Of a stretch of 64,000 nucleotides of DNA, positions 55,636 to 64,000 are shown one piece after another. The notes beneath the pieces are model-generated. The model saw only the letters and a program-made list of their open reading frames with translations, was not told the DNA's origin and made no database searches. Made by a program: the position numbers and the translations under genes. Every line of letters begins with the position of its first letter. Position 1 is the stretch's first letter. Source of the stretch: Liminaster sp045576355 (GTDB lineage Bacteria > Bacteroidota > Bacteroidia > Bacteroidales > UBA3663); the NCBI GenBank assembly GCA_045576355.1, contig JAZNGG010000007.1, positions 1 to 64,000 of the forward strand, read 5' to 3'.

Positions 55636-56472
55636 TCAATGCCTCATCCTTCCGGCATGTTTATGAATCTCATTTCCATTATGTTGTGCAGATTGTTTAC
55701 TAGCACGCCAATTGATAACGAGTAAAAGGACTAATATAGTCAAAAAGATAATCGTCGAAAGCGGACGAAGTTCAAGTGTAAGACCTCCTTTACGAGCATC
55801 AGCATAAATATAAGTAGAAAGGGTATCAATGCCTCCACTTCCTTTAGTGAAAAGAGTTACAGCAAAATCATCTACAGAAAGGGTGATCGCTAATATGAAA
55901 CCACTAATCATACCCGGCCATAACTCGGGTAATAATACCTTACGAAGTGCCTGAAATGGTGTAGCACCTAAATCTAACGCAGCTTCATAGATATTGGGAT
56001 TCATCTTCATCAAGCGAGGCATAACACTCAAAACGACATAAGGTGTACAGAAAGTGACATGAGCACAGACGATAGAAACCATGCCCCGAGATACACCCAT
56101 AAAAACAAATAGCAAGAAAATAGATATACCTGTTATGATGTCAGGATTTATCATCGGAATACTATTAATGAAATTAATCCACCGACGGTCACGTGGGCGC
56201 ATATTGAAAATTCCTATCGCTGCAATTGTCCCAAGGATTGTGGATATAACAGCAGATAAAAGTGCAATATAAAGAGTATTAAAAATGGCTTCATTAAGCG
56301 ATTGTTGAGCACCTCCGGTAAATAGGGACTCATAAAGGCCTGTAGAAAAACCGGTCCAATTGCCAAGCACTTTTGCTTCAGTAAAAGAAAAAACGGCTAT
56401 GATAAGAATTGGGGCATAAAGAATTATCAACAAAAGCCATAAGTAAGTCTGAGCAAAAATCTTCTTGATCAT
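55636..56472 (-). CDS. potC: Polyamine ABC permease PotC
   Basis: A 278-residue inner-membrane permease with about six helices. 'YAPILIIAVFSFTEAKVLGNWTGFS' opens it, as in PotC, and the coupling loop is 'MNPNIYEAALDLGATPFQALRKVLLPELWPGMISG' (EAA motif). 'LSVDDFAVTLFTKGSGGIDTLSTYIY' is PotC-specific. Its ATG overlaps the potB stop by 4 bp. Works as heterodimer with PotB and with PotA/PotD from the same run. Confidence 0.95.
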   Translation of the reverse strand: MIKKIFAQTYLWLLLIILYAPILIIAVFSFTEAKVLGNWTGFSTGLYESLFTGGAQQSLNEAIFNTLYIALLSAVISTILGTIAAIGIFNMRPRDRRWINFINSIPMINPDIITGISIFLLFVFMGVSRGMVSIVCAHVTFCTPYVVLSVMPRLMKMNPNIYEAALDLGATPFQALRKVLLPELWPGMISGFILAITLSVDDFAVTLFTKGSGGIDTLSTYIYADARKGGLTLELRPLSTIIFLTILVLLLVINWRASKQSAQHNGNEIHKHAGRMRH

Positions 56473-57269
56473 AATAGCCCTCCTTCCTTATTAATTTGGT
56501 TATCCTCATCTCCTCTGGAGAAACTCGTCAAGCCAATTAGAACCAACATAATGAGAGAAAGTGCAGCGCCATAATTAAGCATTACACCACTATTTATATT
56601 CTCCTGGATTGTTGTACCAAATAGTTTGATATTGTTCATCGTTAAAAGTTCCGAAACCGCAAATGTCGAAATTGTCGGCATAAAAACCATAACAATACCA
56701 CTATAAATTCCCGGTTTAGAAAGCGGCAGGATAACTCTTGTAAACACATAAAAGCTATTAGCCCCCAAATCTTGTGCTGCCTCTATAAGACTACGATCCA
56801 TCTTCTGCAAAGTGTTATAGATAGGGTAAATCATAAAAGGCAGAAAGTTATAAACCATACCAAAAATCAAAGCGCCCTCTCCCAATGGGAAACCCAAAAA
56901 ATCAAACAAAGCTACAGTTGCTAATGTACGAAGCAGGATATTGATCCACATCGGAAGGATAAAAAGCATAGCCATAACACGCAATGTACCAAACTCCTTA
57001 TTAGCCATAAAATAAGCAGCAGGATATCCTAAAAGGATACAGAATAAGGTCGTTATGATAGCCACTCCCACAGAATATATCAGAGTATTCTGAGTCTCTG
57101 TCTGAGTAATAAACTTCTCAAAGTTATGAAATGTAAAATTGCCATTGGCATCAATAAACGAATAATAAACGACCAACAAAAGGGGTAATACGACAAATAT
57201 AGCCATAAAAATGACATAGGGCCATGCCCAATTGCTACGCTTACCCAATATGGCAAAGAACTTATTCAT
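56469..57269 (-). CDS. potB: Polyamine ABC permease PotB
   Basis: A 266-residue inner-membrane permease. 'WAWPYVIFMAIFVVLPLLLVVYYSF' begins helix 1; the EAA loop is 'MDRSLIEAAQDLGANSFYVFTRVILPLSKPGIYSG'; 'VFMPTISTFAVSELLTMNNIKLFGTTI' matches PotB. It overlaps potA by 8 bp and potC by 4 bp, so the three are translationally coupled. Confidence 0.95.
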   Translation of the reverse strand: MNKFFAILGKRSNWAWPYVIFMAIFVVLPLLLVVYYSFIDANGNFTFHNFEKFITQTETQNTLIYSVGVAIITTLFCILLGYPAAYFMANKEFGTLRVMAMLFILPMWINILLRTLATVALFDFLGFPLGEGALIFGMVYNFLPFMIYPIYNTLQKMDRSLIEAAQDLGANSFYVFTRVILPLSKPGIYSGIVMVFMPTISTFAVSELLTMNNIKLFGTTIQENINSGVMLNYGAALSLIMLVLIGLTSFSRGDEDNQINKEGGLL

Positions 57270-58662
57270 CTCGCACCTCTTTTACATTCATCATCAGATG
57301 AATATCTTCCGGTTTAACATTGATTCCTACAATATCATAGTCCTCCCAAACATCATTGGTATCGACATAAATACGCTCTCCACTAGGAGTATCAATCGAG
57401 AGGTGATAATGATCACCTTTATATAAAATTGAGCGAATGGTGCCAGAAGCCGTTCCGTCCTCCTCATTGTCTGTTAAATCAAAATGAGAAAAAGCAACTT
57501 CAACGAAAACTTCATCTCCTTTCGAATAAGTATGAGAACAACATTCAAAGTTAGCTCCAAGCATTTCAACATGGGTATCATCAACAACAATAGCCACTAG
57601 ACGATTGGTAACATATTGAGCACGCATAACATGAATGTCTGCTGGCTTTACAATCATTCCGACCTCTTTACCAACCTCAAAAGCATTATAGTCCTGTACC
57701 TGAATCTCATATCCATCCGGGGTATCAATAAACATCTCATAATGTACACCTTTAAATGTACAAGTTTTAACCACCCCACTAAACATACCCGCTTCCGGAT
57801 TAGGAACCATATATATGTCTTCCGGACGTATTACAACCTCTACCTGCTCGCCAGGTGCAAAACCAGCATCGACACACTTAAATACCCGATCCATAAATTG
57901 AACTTCAAAATCAGCAATCATGGTAGCATTTAAGATGTTACTTTCTCCTATAAAATCAGCTACAAATGCATTTTCGGGTTCGTTATAAATGTCCATCGGT
58001 GTTCCGATCTGCTGAATTACACCTTCATTCATAACCACAATAGTGTCGCTCAATGTTAGAGCTTCCTCTTGATCATGTGTAACATATATGAATGTAATTC
58101 CAAGACTACGGTGCATTTCCTTAAGCTCCATCTGCATATCTTTGCGCATCTTCAAATCCAAAGCAGACAAGGGCTCATCAAGCAAGAGAACTTGAGGCTG
58201 ATTGACTATAGCTCGCGCTATTGCCACGCGTTGTTGTTGCCCACCGGAAAGACTATTTACATCTCGATCTTCATAATCTGTCATTCCGACCATTCGAAGG
58301 GCCTTAACTACCTGTTTATCTATCTCAGACTCAGACTTTTTTCTAAGCTTTAATCCAAAAGCAATATTATCATAGACAGTCAGATGGGGAAATAACGCAT
58401 ATCGCTGAAATACCGTATTCATCGGTCTGCGATAAGGAGGTAATGATGTTATTTCATGTCGGGCTAACAAAATCTTGCCAGATGTTGGCGTTTCAAAACC
58501 AGCCAACATACGCAACAATGTCGTTTTACCACAACCAGAAGGACCAAGAATTGTAATAAATTCTCCTCTCTTCACGTTCAAACTCACATCGTTAAGCACA
58601 ACCTTCTCTCCGAAGGACTTCGTCACATGCTCAACTTGGATGATGTAGTCCGGTACTTCCAT
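57262..58662 (-). CDS. potA: Polyamine ABC ATPase PotA with two TOBE modules
   Basis: A 466-residue ATPase of the CUT/Pot class. Walker A GPSGCGKTT at 40-48, 'NTVFQRYALFPHLTVYDNIAFGL' (Q-loop), LSGGQQQRVAIARAI, Walker B 'VLLLDEPLSALDLKMRKDMQ' and 'IYVTHDQEEALTLSD'. The C-terminal regulatory part is longer than the usual ~370-residue protein because two similar TOBE-like modules occur, each with 'xHYxxxIDTPxGxxIxV' and 'VGxxVKPxDIHxM' (about 300-345 and 420-460). First gene of potABCD. No good promoter was recognised upstream. Confidence 0.95.
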   Translation of the reverse strand: MEVPDYIIQVEHVTKSFGEKVVLNDVSLNVKRGEFITILGPSGCGKTTLLRMLAGFETPTSGKILLARHEITSLPPYRRPMNTVFQRYALFPHLTVYDNIAFGLKLRKKSESEIDKQVVKALRMVGMTDYEDRDVNSLSGGQQQRVAIARAIVNQPQVLLLDEPLSALDLKMRKDMQMELKEMHRSLGITFIYVTHDQEEALTLSDTIVVMNEGVIQQIGTPMDIYNEPENAFVADFIGESNILNATMIADFEVQFMDRVFKCVDAGFAPGEQVEVVIRPEDIYMVPNPEAGMFSGVVKTCTFKGVHYEMFIDTPDGYEIQVQDYNAFEVGKEVGMIVKPADIHVMRAQYVTNRLVAIVVDDTHVEMLGANFECCSHTYSKGDEVFVEVAFSHFDLTDNEEDGTASGTIRSILYKGDHYHLSIDTPSGERIYVDTNDVWEDYDIVGINVKPEDIHLMMNVKEVRDE

Positions 58663-58792
58663 TCTTTATTAAACTCAGTATAAGTGTAAAAGCATAAAAT
58701 AAATTTATATATCACTGCATTTATGTAGGCTGAATAACCTAATCAAAATGCTTACTTTTCCTAGATTCTCCTCACCCCCCCTGTTTTTTGTT

Positions 58793-59695
58793 TTAACGCA
58801 AATCAAATTTGGGAGGTAAAGGAAGCTCAAAAGTCAAATTTTCTTTAGTTATAGGATGAACAAACTGCAATAAATAGTTATGAAGCATGAGACGACCAAC
58901 AGGATTGGTAACTGCTCCATATTTTCGGTCTCCTGCCACCGGACAGCCTAATTCACTCAAATGGACACGAATTTGATTCTTACGTCCGGTTAATATCTGG
59001 AGTTCTACCTGAGCATAATCTCCAACAACCTTTTTTACTTCATAACGTGTAACAGCCAACTTCCCTTGGGTAGGATCATTTGTCGAATATACTTTCATTC
59101 GACTATTTTCAGTCAAATAACTTACTACCTCACCCTTTTGCTGTGCCGGTGCGTGCTCAGTAATTGCAATATATCGGCGATCGACGACATATGTTGTCCA
59201 TGACTCTCGTAACATCTGCTGAACTCGAAGACTTTTTGCAAAAATAAGAATTCCAGACGTAAACTGATCCAACCGATGAACAACAAAAGCACGATCATGT
59301 GTACCACCTAATGAAAAATACTCATCAAGGATAGTTTGAGCTGATTTATCCTTGCGTCCTGCAGGAGTAACACTTAATAACCCTGACTTTTTTTCGACAA
59401 TAACCAAAGCATCATCTTCAAACAAAATACGCAACATCGAACTCTTTAATACAGGAAAAGGTCTTACCCAATTTATGGTAAGTTTATCACCTACAATAAG
59501 TGGAGCATTAAATAATGTTGTCGGAATGTCATTAATAGCAACATGTCCATGCTGCATCAAAGACTTAACCTCCGTACGGGAGCGTTGTGCCAAAACCTCC
59601 TGTAAAAACTTTAATAATTCAGAGTCGTTCTCAACATAATAAGTAGAGATTCGATCCGGCCGATGCGCTTTAATTGAAAATGGTCTTTTTGCCAA
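58793..59695 (-). CDS. RluA/RluD family pseudouridine synthase
   Basis: A 300-residue RNA pseudouridine synthase. An S4-like domain at about 20-75 ('KSLMQHGHVAINDIPT') is followed by the catalytic part with 'VVHRLDQFTSGILIFAKSLRVQ' (catalytic Asp143) and 'LLTGRKNQIRVHLSELGCPVAGDRKYG'. This is the RluA/C/D branch; target site (rRNA or tRNA) is not determinable. A TACCTTTG element on the minus strand lies at 59723-59730. Divergent from psd. The 130-bp gap downstream to potA shows a run of C but no clear terminator. Confidence 0.93.
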   Translation of the reverse strand: MAKRPFSIKAHRPDRISTYYVENDSELLKFLQEVLAQRSRTEVKSLMQHGHVAINDIPTTLFNAPLIVGDKLTINWVRPFPVLKSSMLRILFEDDALVIVEKKSGLLSVTPAGRKDKSAQTILDEYFSLGGTHDRAFVVHRLDQFTSGILIFAKSLRVQQMLRESWTTYVVDRRYIAITEHAPAQQKGEVVSYLTENSRMKVYSTNDPTQGKLAVTRYEVKKVVGDYAQVELQILTGRKNQIRVHLSELGCPVAGDRKYGAVTNPVGRLMLHNYLLQFVHPITKENLTFELPLPPKFDLR

Positions 59696-59747
59696 TGCTT
59701 ATAACTTTATTAAATACGAGTGCAAAGGTAATGTTTTTTCCGATTTA

Positions 59748-59779
59748 TTTGGTCAAAACGATAAAAAAAAGTAACTTCG
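59748..59779 (+). promoter_or_regulatory. Promoter of psd
   Basis: TTTG (59748-59751), 20 bp, TAACTTCG (59772-59779). The -7 box again ends TTCG. Leader about 43 nt. Confidence 0.5.
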
Positions 59780-59828
59780 CGGCATAAAATACCTTTTTAT
59801 TACTTAATAAAAGAAAAGTGAAACTAAC

Positions 59829-60494
59829 ATGAAGAATAAAAGAATGCATAAAGAAGGTAGTACTACCATCTTTGCGTTACTCGCTATACTACTTATCTCG
59901 GCGACCATCCTTTATGGCTGTAGAGTTTCATTTTGGTGCTATCTTCTCGTCTTGATTCCAGAAATAATGATTTTTGGTGTGGTAGTAAATTTCTTCCGTT
60001 ATCCTAAACGAATTTTTCAAGGAGATCCCATTCACGACGTAATAGCCCCAAGTGATGGAACAATAGTTACAATTGAAGAGGTTTTTGAGCCAGAATACTT
60101 TAAAGATCAACGCATACAGATCTCAATATTTATGTCTGTTTTCAATGTCCATGCCCAATGGTGTCCTTTGGCTGGAGATATTTTAAAAGTATCTCATGAA
60201 GATGGTCGTTTTAAAGCGGCATGGCTTCCAAAATCCAGTTGTGAAAATGAACGGAGCACAATAGTTATTAAAAGTGATGCCGGTCCAATAATATTAATGA
60301 GGCAAGTAGCGGGAGCAATGGCTCGACGTATTGTTACCTATTTAAAAAGTGGCGAACGCTCTGAAATCAATGACGAACTAGGGTTCATCAAATTTGGTTC
60401 TCGCATAGACTTATTTCTCCCATTAGATTCGAAAATTTGTGTCAAAATGGGTCAAAGCGTTAAGGGTAATACTACGACAATTGCTCAAATTTAA
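59829..60494 (+). CDS. psd: Phosphatidylserine decarboxylase
   Basis: A 221-residue proenzyme that makes phosphatidylethanolamine. Two membrane helices lie at about 12-52. 'VIAPSDGTIVTIEEV' and 'ISIFMSVFNVHAQWCPLAGDI' are PSD motifs, and the self-cleavage site is Gly-Ser in 'IKFGSRIDLFLP' (Ser about 191), which becomes the pyruvoyl group. The short length fits the archaeal/Bacteroidota type. It precedes pssA, the enzyme that supplies its substrate. Confidence 0.95.
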   Translation: MKNKRMHKEGSTTIFALLAILLISATILYGCRVSFWCYLLVLIPEIMIFGVVVNFFRYPKRIFQGDPIHDVIAPSDGTIVTIEEVFEPEYFKDQRIQISIFMSVFNVHAQWCPLAGDILKVSHEDGRFKAAWLPKSSCENERSTIVIKSDAGPIILMRQVAGAMARRIVTYLKSGERSEINDELGFIKFGSRIDLFLPLDSKICVKMGQSVKGNTTTIAQI

Positions 60495-60594
60495 GGAGTG
60501 AAGGAAAAAAATAGTTTTCTCTCCTTCTATAATAATATAATTGTTTGTTAATATAAAAGAAAGGGCATCCCCCTACATAACTATAACAAATTCG

Positions 60595-61332
60595 ATGAAA
60601 CTTATAAACATTCCAAATATAATCACCTGCTTAAATCTACTTTGCGGGTGTTTATCAATTTTTTGGGGATTTTCATATATCAGTGATAATAATTACATTG
60701 CACTAGATTGGGCTTGTGTTATGATCATACTTGGCGCTATATTTGATTTTTTTGATGGTATGGCAGCTCGGGCTTTAAAAATATCTTCTCCTATTGGAAA
60801 GGAATTAGACTCATTAGCAGATGTTATCACATTTGGAGTTGCTCCTTCTGTTTTATGCTATGTATTAATGGCCAAAGCAGGATTTGCAGGAATAAATCTC
60901 TCATGGTTACCATTTTCAGCATTTATTATGGCAGCTTTTTCAGCCCTAAGATTAGCCAAGTTTAATTGTGACGAGAGACAAACGACATCATTTATAGGAC
61001 TACCAACACCAGCAAATGCTCTATTTTGGCTAGGTATGACTTATATTTACAAAATAGACTTTATGGATTGGATGTTAAATGGATGGATTTTATTGTTTTT
61101 AATGTTAGGTTGTTCATATATACTAATCAGCGAAATCCCTATGTTTTCTTTAAAAATCAAATTTGGAAAATTAGGGTTTAAAGACAATATTTTACGTTAT
61201 TGTTTTGTTTTATCATGTATACCTATACTCATTATATTTAAACTTTCCGGCATGTCCATTTGCATTTTATTATATATCATTTTGAGTATCATAAACGACC
61301 TTTGTTCTATTGGCAAAGACCCTATCAAATAA
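60595..61332 (+). CDS. pssA: CDP-diacylglycerol-serine O-phosphatidyltransferase
   Basis: A 245-residue integral membrane enzyme that makes phosphatidylserine. The CDP-alcohol phosphotransferase motif DGxxAR-x8-GxxxDxxxD is visible in 'FFDGMAARALKISSPIGKELDSLAD' (split here across about 60-82). Eight or so hydrophobic stretches. The frame extends to a TTG at 60541; ATG 60595 ('MKLINIPNIITCLNLLCG') is the family start. Operon with psd (100 bp upstream). Confidence 0.94.
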   Translation: MKLINIPNIITCLNLLCGCLSIFWGFSYISDNNYIALDWACVMIILGAIFDFFDGMAARALKISSPIGKELDSLADVITFGVAPSVLCYVLMAKAGFAGINLSWLPFSAFIMAAFSALRLAKFNCDERQTTSFIGLPTPANALFWLGMTYIYKIDFMDWMLNGWILLFLMLGCSYILISEIPMFSLKIKFGKLGFKDNILRYCFVLSCIPILIIFKLSGMSICILLYIILSIINDLCSIGKDPIK

Positions 61333-61482
61333 TTCAGAATCGAAGGTCTGATCAATACAACAAAATCATTTTGATTTAGCACTTGCATCAATATAAAATT
61401 TAACAAATCTATCTTTTGTATTTAATATTGAATCAGCAAGTATACAATATTTTACTAACAATACTAACTAAGATAATAAATT

Positions 61483-61782
61483 ATGAAATATTTTGGGTGC
61501 TTAGCAATAGTTTTGTTCCTTATAATTTTCATAGCAATCTTTTTCTTGGGGAGAATTTTCAATTGGGTTGGTGCTCTCTTTTATTCATTAATAAACTCTT
61601 TTTTAAACTTATTCCGCCCCAAACATAAAAATAAGCAAACATCTTCACCTTTTGGAAGAAACAAAAACGAAAAAAGAGAATTCTCCACTTACAATTATGA
61701 TGGTAGTCAATCATATTCCCAAAAAGAAAAACTATATAACGATTCAGACGGAGATTATATAGATTTTGAAGAAATCAACTAG
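61483..61782 (+). CDS. DUF4834 family small membrane protein
   Basis: A 99-residue protein with one or two N-terminal hydrophobic segments ('CLAIVLFLIIFIAIFFLG', then 'WVGALFYSLINSFLNLF') and a hydrophilic, probably disordered tail rich in Lys, Tyr and Ser ending 'DGDYIDFEEIN'. The layout matches DUF4834 of Bacteroidota, found near pssA/mnmE in related genomes as I recall. No function is known. It lies 16 bp before mnmE. Confidence 0.8.
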   Translation: MKYFGCLAIVLFLIIFIAIFFLGRIFNWVGALFYSLINSFLNLFRPKHKNKQTSSPFGRNKNEKREFSTYNYDGSQSYSQKEKLYNDSDGDYIDFEEIN

Positions 61783-61798
61783 CTAATATTTCGAAAGC

Positions 61799-63289
61799 AT
61801 GACTATTGCCGCCATATCAACCGCTCCTGGCATTGGAGGAATTGCTGTGATCCGAATAAGTGGACCACGCGCAATTGAAATAACAGATAGTATATTTGTC
61901 CCAATCAAAAAAGGACACCAACTTAGCACTCGGACAACACATACTATAACTTTTGGACATATATTACAGCACGATCAATCTCCTTTGGATCAAGTTGTAG
62001 TATCTATTTATAAATCCCCCCATTCATTCACGGGCGAAGATGTAGTTGAAATCTCCTGCCATGGATCAATTTATATACAACAGTCTTTGCTTAAACTTCT
62101 CATTTCAAAAGGATGTCGATTAGCGGAACCAGGAGAATTTACTCAACGTGCATTTCTAAACAGACGTATGGACCTCTCTCAGGCAGAAGCTGTAGCAGAC
62201 TTAATTGCCGCCGGGAATGAAGCCGCACATCGCATAGCCATGGATCAAATGAAGGGAGGGTTTTCAAATAAACTCAATGAACTTCGGTTACAACTACTCA
62301 ATCTTGGCTCTCTATTAGAACTCGAATTAGACTTCAGCGAAGAAGATGTCGAATTTGCTGACAGACAACAATTACAGACTATAGCAACCGACTTACAGCA
62401 AACGATCTCACGTCTTGCAGATTCATTTCAGACAGGAAATGCTATTAAAAATGGCATTCCCATAGCAATTATCGGAGAAACAAATGCTGGGAAATCTACA
62501 CTTCTCAATCAATTATTAGGGGATGAAAAAGCTATTGTTTCAGACATACATGGGACAACAAGAGATGTTATAGAGGATACAATAATCATGAATGGTATTC
62601 TCCTTAGATTTATTGACACTGCAGGGATAAGGGATACATCTGATAAGATAGAAGCCATCGGAATTGAGCGTACATATAAACGGATAGAACAAGCTAAAAT
62701 AATACTTTGGATGATTGATGGCACAAGATTAGGGGATAGTTTTCTTACACAAGACCTCATCTCTGATGCACAAGAGATGCTCACCAAAATACAATCCTAT
62801 ATTGATAAGAAACAAAGCCTTTACATTGTTATCAATAAAGTTGATTTAATAACTGAACAGGCATTAACCACCAATATTCCTTTGCTTATTAAAGGACTTA
62901 ACAACGTTATTGAAAAAAACCAGAACTCTGAAAACTCAATTTCAAACGAAGACAAAGAAAACACAATTACGCATAATCAAGTTATTACAATTTCAGCGAC
63001 TAATGGTATTGGATTAGATCTACTCAAAGAAAAACTTCACCAAACAATAACCCTCCCGAATATAAGTCAAGGAGACATTATTGTTTGCAATATTCGTCAT
63101 TATGAGGCTCTTAAAAAAGCTGAGGGGGCAATAAATCGTATCATTCACCACCTATCTATAGGTACAAGCGGAGATTTAATTGCAGAAGATGTAAAAGAAT
63201 GCAACCATTGGTTAGGAAGTATCATCGGAGAAATTTCTTCGGATGAAATTCTCAACTCCATATTCTCAAGATTCTGCATCGGAAAGTAA
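61799..63289 (+). CDS. mnmE: tRNA uridine-5-carboxymethylaminomethyl GTPase MnmE
   Basis: MnmE with MnmG modifies U34 of certain tRNAs. The 496-residue protein starts 'TIAAISTAPGIGGIAVIRISG', has the folate-binding N-domain, the GTPase G1 GETNAGKST at 226-234, G3 'DTAGIRDT', G4 'NKVD', and ends with the essential 'FSRFCIGK'. It is about 40 residues longer than E. coli MnmE owing to an Asn/Glu-rich insert between G4 and G5 ('IEKNQNSENSISNEDKENT'). No mnmG is near. Last gene of the psd-pssA-DUF4834-mnmE stretch. Confidence 0.97.
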   Translation: MTIAAISTAPGIGGIAVIRISGPRAIEITDSIFVPIKKGHQLSTRTTHTITFGHILQHDQSPLDQVVVSIYKSPHSFTGEDVVEISCHGSIYIQQSLLKLLISKGCRLAEPGEFTQRAFLNRRMDLSQAEAVADLIAAGNEAAHRIAMDQMKGGFSNKLNELRLQLLNLGSLLELELDFSEEDVEFADRQQLQTIATDLQQTISRLADSFQTGNAIKNGIPIAIIGETNAGKSTLLNQLLGDEKAIVSDIHGTTRDVIEDTIIMNGILLRFIDTAGIRDTSDKIEAIGIERTYKRIEQAKIILWMIDGTRLGDSFLTQDLISDAQEMLTKIQSYIDKKQSLYIVINKVDLITEQALTTNIPLLIKGLNNVIEKNQNSENSISNEDKENTITHNQVITISATNGIGLDLLKEKLHQTITLPNISQGDIIVCNIRHYEALKKAEGAINRIIHHLSIGTSGDLIAEDVKECNHWLGSIIGEISSDEILNSIFSRFCIGK

Positions 63290-63433
63290 CAATTGGTTAA
63301 TGCATTGATAATCAATATATTAACTAATTTTATGTAAATTAATAATTTTAAGCAACAATCGCAAGCTAACATACTGAATAGCAATTAAATAGGATAGTTT
63401 TACGATTAGAATAAGTAAAGTGCAAAAATTCAA

Positions 63434-63644
63434 TTTTGTCCCTCGTTTGTGCCCCAGGCACTCGAGGGACGTATTTTTTTGTCCCTTTTTTGTCCCTCGG
63501 ACACTTCGGGGGACAAAAATGCCTATTTTTGAGGTTAAAAGTGATGAAATACAAACATCTACAAATATGAATTAGTAAAAAAAGCTCTCTGAAAACCCAA
63601 TGTATTTATATTTTATACGGTTTTATTTGTAAAATCTTTGTCCC
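63434..63644 (+). repeat. Cluster of TTTGTCCC motifs and a second hairpin
   Basis: TTTTGTCCC occurs at 63434, 63477 and 63488, inverted at 63510-63518, and as CTTTGTCCC at 63636. The copies at 63487-63496 and 63509-63519 form a second hairpin directly after the first. An 11-bp direct repeat TTTTGAGGTTA is at 63527-63537 and 63728-63738. The remainder of the ~500-bp gap 63290-63785 holds no gene I can support. Confidence 0.55.
63438..63480 (+). terminator. Terminator downstream of mnmE
   Basis: GTCCCTCG (63438-63445) pairs with CGAGGGAC (63463-63470), with an inner GTGCC/GGCAC stem, followed by GTATTTTTTT. It lies 150 bp beyond mnmE. Confidence 0.65.
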
Positions 63645-63766
63645 CCGACAATATATTCTGAAAATATTGTCCAATATCTATTCGAAACACACATAAAATG
63701 GTTATAGATAATGATTTCAAATCCGACTTTTGAGGTTATTCAGAGATGATTTCAGAAAAATTGCCG

Positions 63767-63774
63767 TAACTTTG
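63767..63774 (+). promoter_or_regulatory. Possible -7 box for the last gene
   Basis: TAACTTTG matches TAnnTTTG, 12 bp before the ATG at 63786 (or 27 bp before the ATG at 63801). No TTG at the usual spacing. Confidence 0.35.
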
Positions 63775-63785
63775 CACTCCGTAAT

Positions 63786-64000
63786 ATGAATCGATATAGA
63801 ATGAAACAATTTATAAAGAAAATAACCATCCTATTTTTAATACTATTCAGTTTTACCACCTACGCGACATCTCAATATCGTGAGACTCGCAGGTTGCTTA
63901 CTGAGGTGCAGGACTATATAAATGAAAAGCCAGATAGTGCTATTGCCGTACTGAAGGGTTTAGAGGCTCTTGCTTTACAGGAAGAGGGTACTGAGGCTCT
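63786..64000 (+). CDS. TPR-type protein, truncated by window end
   Basis: An open frame from ATG 63786 (or 63801) to the window edge, 71 complete codons. A signal peptide ('KKITILFLILFSFTTYATSQ') is followed by 'RETRRLLTEVQDYINEKPDSAIAVLKGLEAL', the opening helix pair seen in Bacteroidales signal-transduction-type TPR proteins ('xxxRPDSALxLLxxI'). Those usually continue with more TPRs, a membrane helix and a helix-turn-helix. The 3' part is outside the window, so only the beginning is supported. Confidence 0.72.
   Translation, partial: MNRYRMKQFIKKITILFLILFSFTTYATSQYRETRRLLTEVQDYINEKPDSAIAVLKGLEALALQEEGTEA

Noticed and set aside
1..64000. tRNA or rRNA genes
   Set aside because: No cloverleaf or T-loop pattern was found in the intergenic regions by eye; a tRNAscan run would settle it.

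Overview
The window is a contiguous, AT-rich chromosomal segment from a member of the Bacteroidota, most likely order Bacteroidales. The evidence is promoters of the TTG-N20-TAnnTTTG type, lipoproteins ending in an SSC/ISC-type lipobox, secreted proteins with a C-terminal 'GI(Y)xIxxxK-IxK' sorting-like tail, a HU-CCDC81/SPOR protein, Wzi, DUF4286, DUF4834, DUF4250, and a short phosphatidylserine decarboxylase next to pssA. No rRNA, tRNA, phage or complete insertion sequence was seen. I do not name a genus.

Layout. 1-9,100 (minus strand): a winged-helix mini-protein, a metal-type ABC ATPase overlapping ispG, purE with its own terminator, then uvrA > DUF4286 > rpoN > PAP2-like membrane protein. 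9,300-11,430 (minus): an iron-sulphur redox pair. 11,550-15,460 (plus): a compact rhamnogalacturonan locus (PL11 lyase, GH105 hydrolase, L-rhamnose mutarotase). 15,460-17,750: an orphan promoter/small ORF/terminator unit, a short 22-bp repeat array and a secreted sorting-tail protein. 17,755-23,750 (plus): glnS, TPR protein, DedA, tgt, LD-carboxypeptidase. 23,810-31,340 (plus): a surface-polysaccharide cluster (four glycosyltransferases, a hexapeptide acyltransferase, Wzi) followed by a lipocalin-like lipoprotein and an aspartate dehydrogenase. 31,445-35,640 (minus): six tightly packed genes (DUF3298 lipoprotein, rsmG, MBL hydrolase, DUF4250, proA, DJ-1). 35,670-42,850 (plus): TPR lipid-free secreted protein, HU/SPOR protein, recJ, recQ, hemW. 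43,000-46,820 (plus): coiled-coil membrane protein, YihY, TldD. 47,160-49,330 (plus): BspA-like LRR protein plus a 63-residue peptide gene, then a 13-copy 22-bp tandem array. 49,857-53,616: M24 peptidase and lptB (minus), divergent from an MlaE/MlaF lipid-transport pair (plus). 53,746-58,662 (minus): potABCD polyamine importer with an AlaX-like editing protein at its end. 58,793-63,290: pseudouridine synthase (minus), psd-pssA-DUF4834-mnmE (plus). The window closes with a cluster of TTTGTCCC hairpins and the start of a TPR protein that runs off the edge.

Most genes are housekeeping. Nothing here is clearly a new multi-gene system. The least explained items are the orphan transcription unit at 15.56-15.75 kb, the two apparently related 22-bp repeat arrays (15.78 and 49.43-49.77 kb), the small peptide behind the LRR protein, a ferredoxin module that looks like an aldo/keto reductase without its barrel, and a polyamine importer with a membrane-tethered binding protein, a double-TOBE ATPase and an AlaX passenger.
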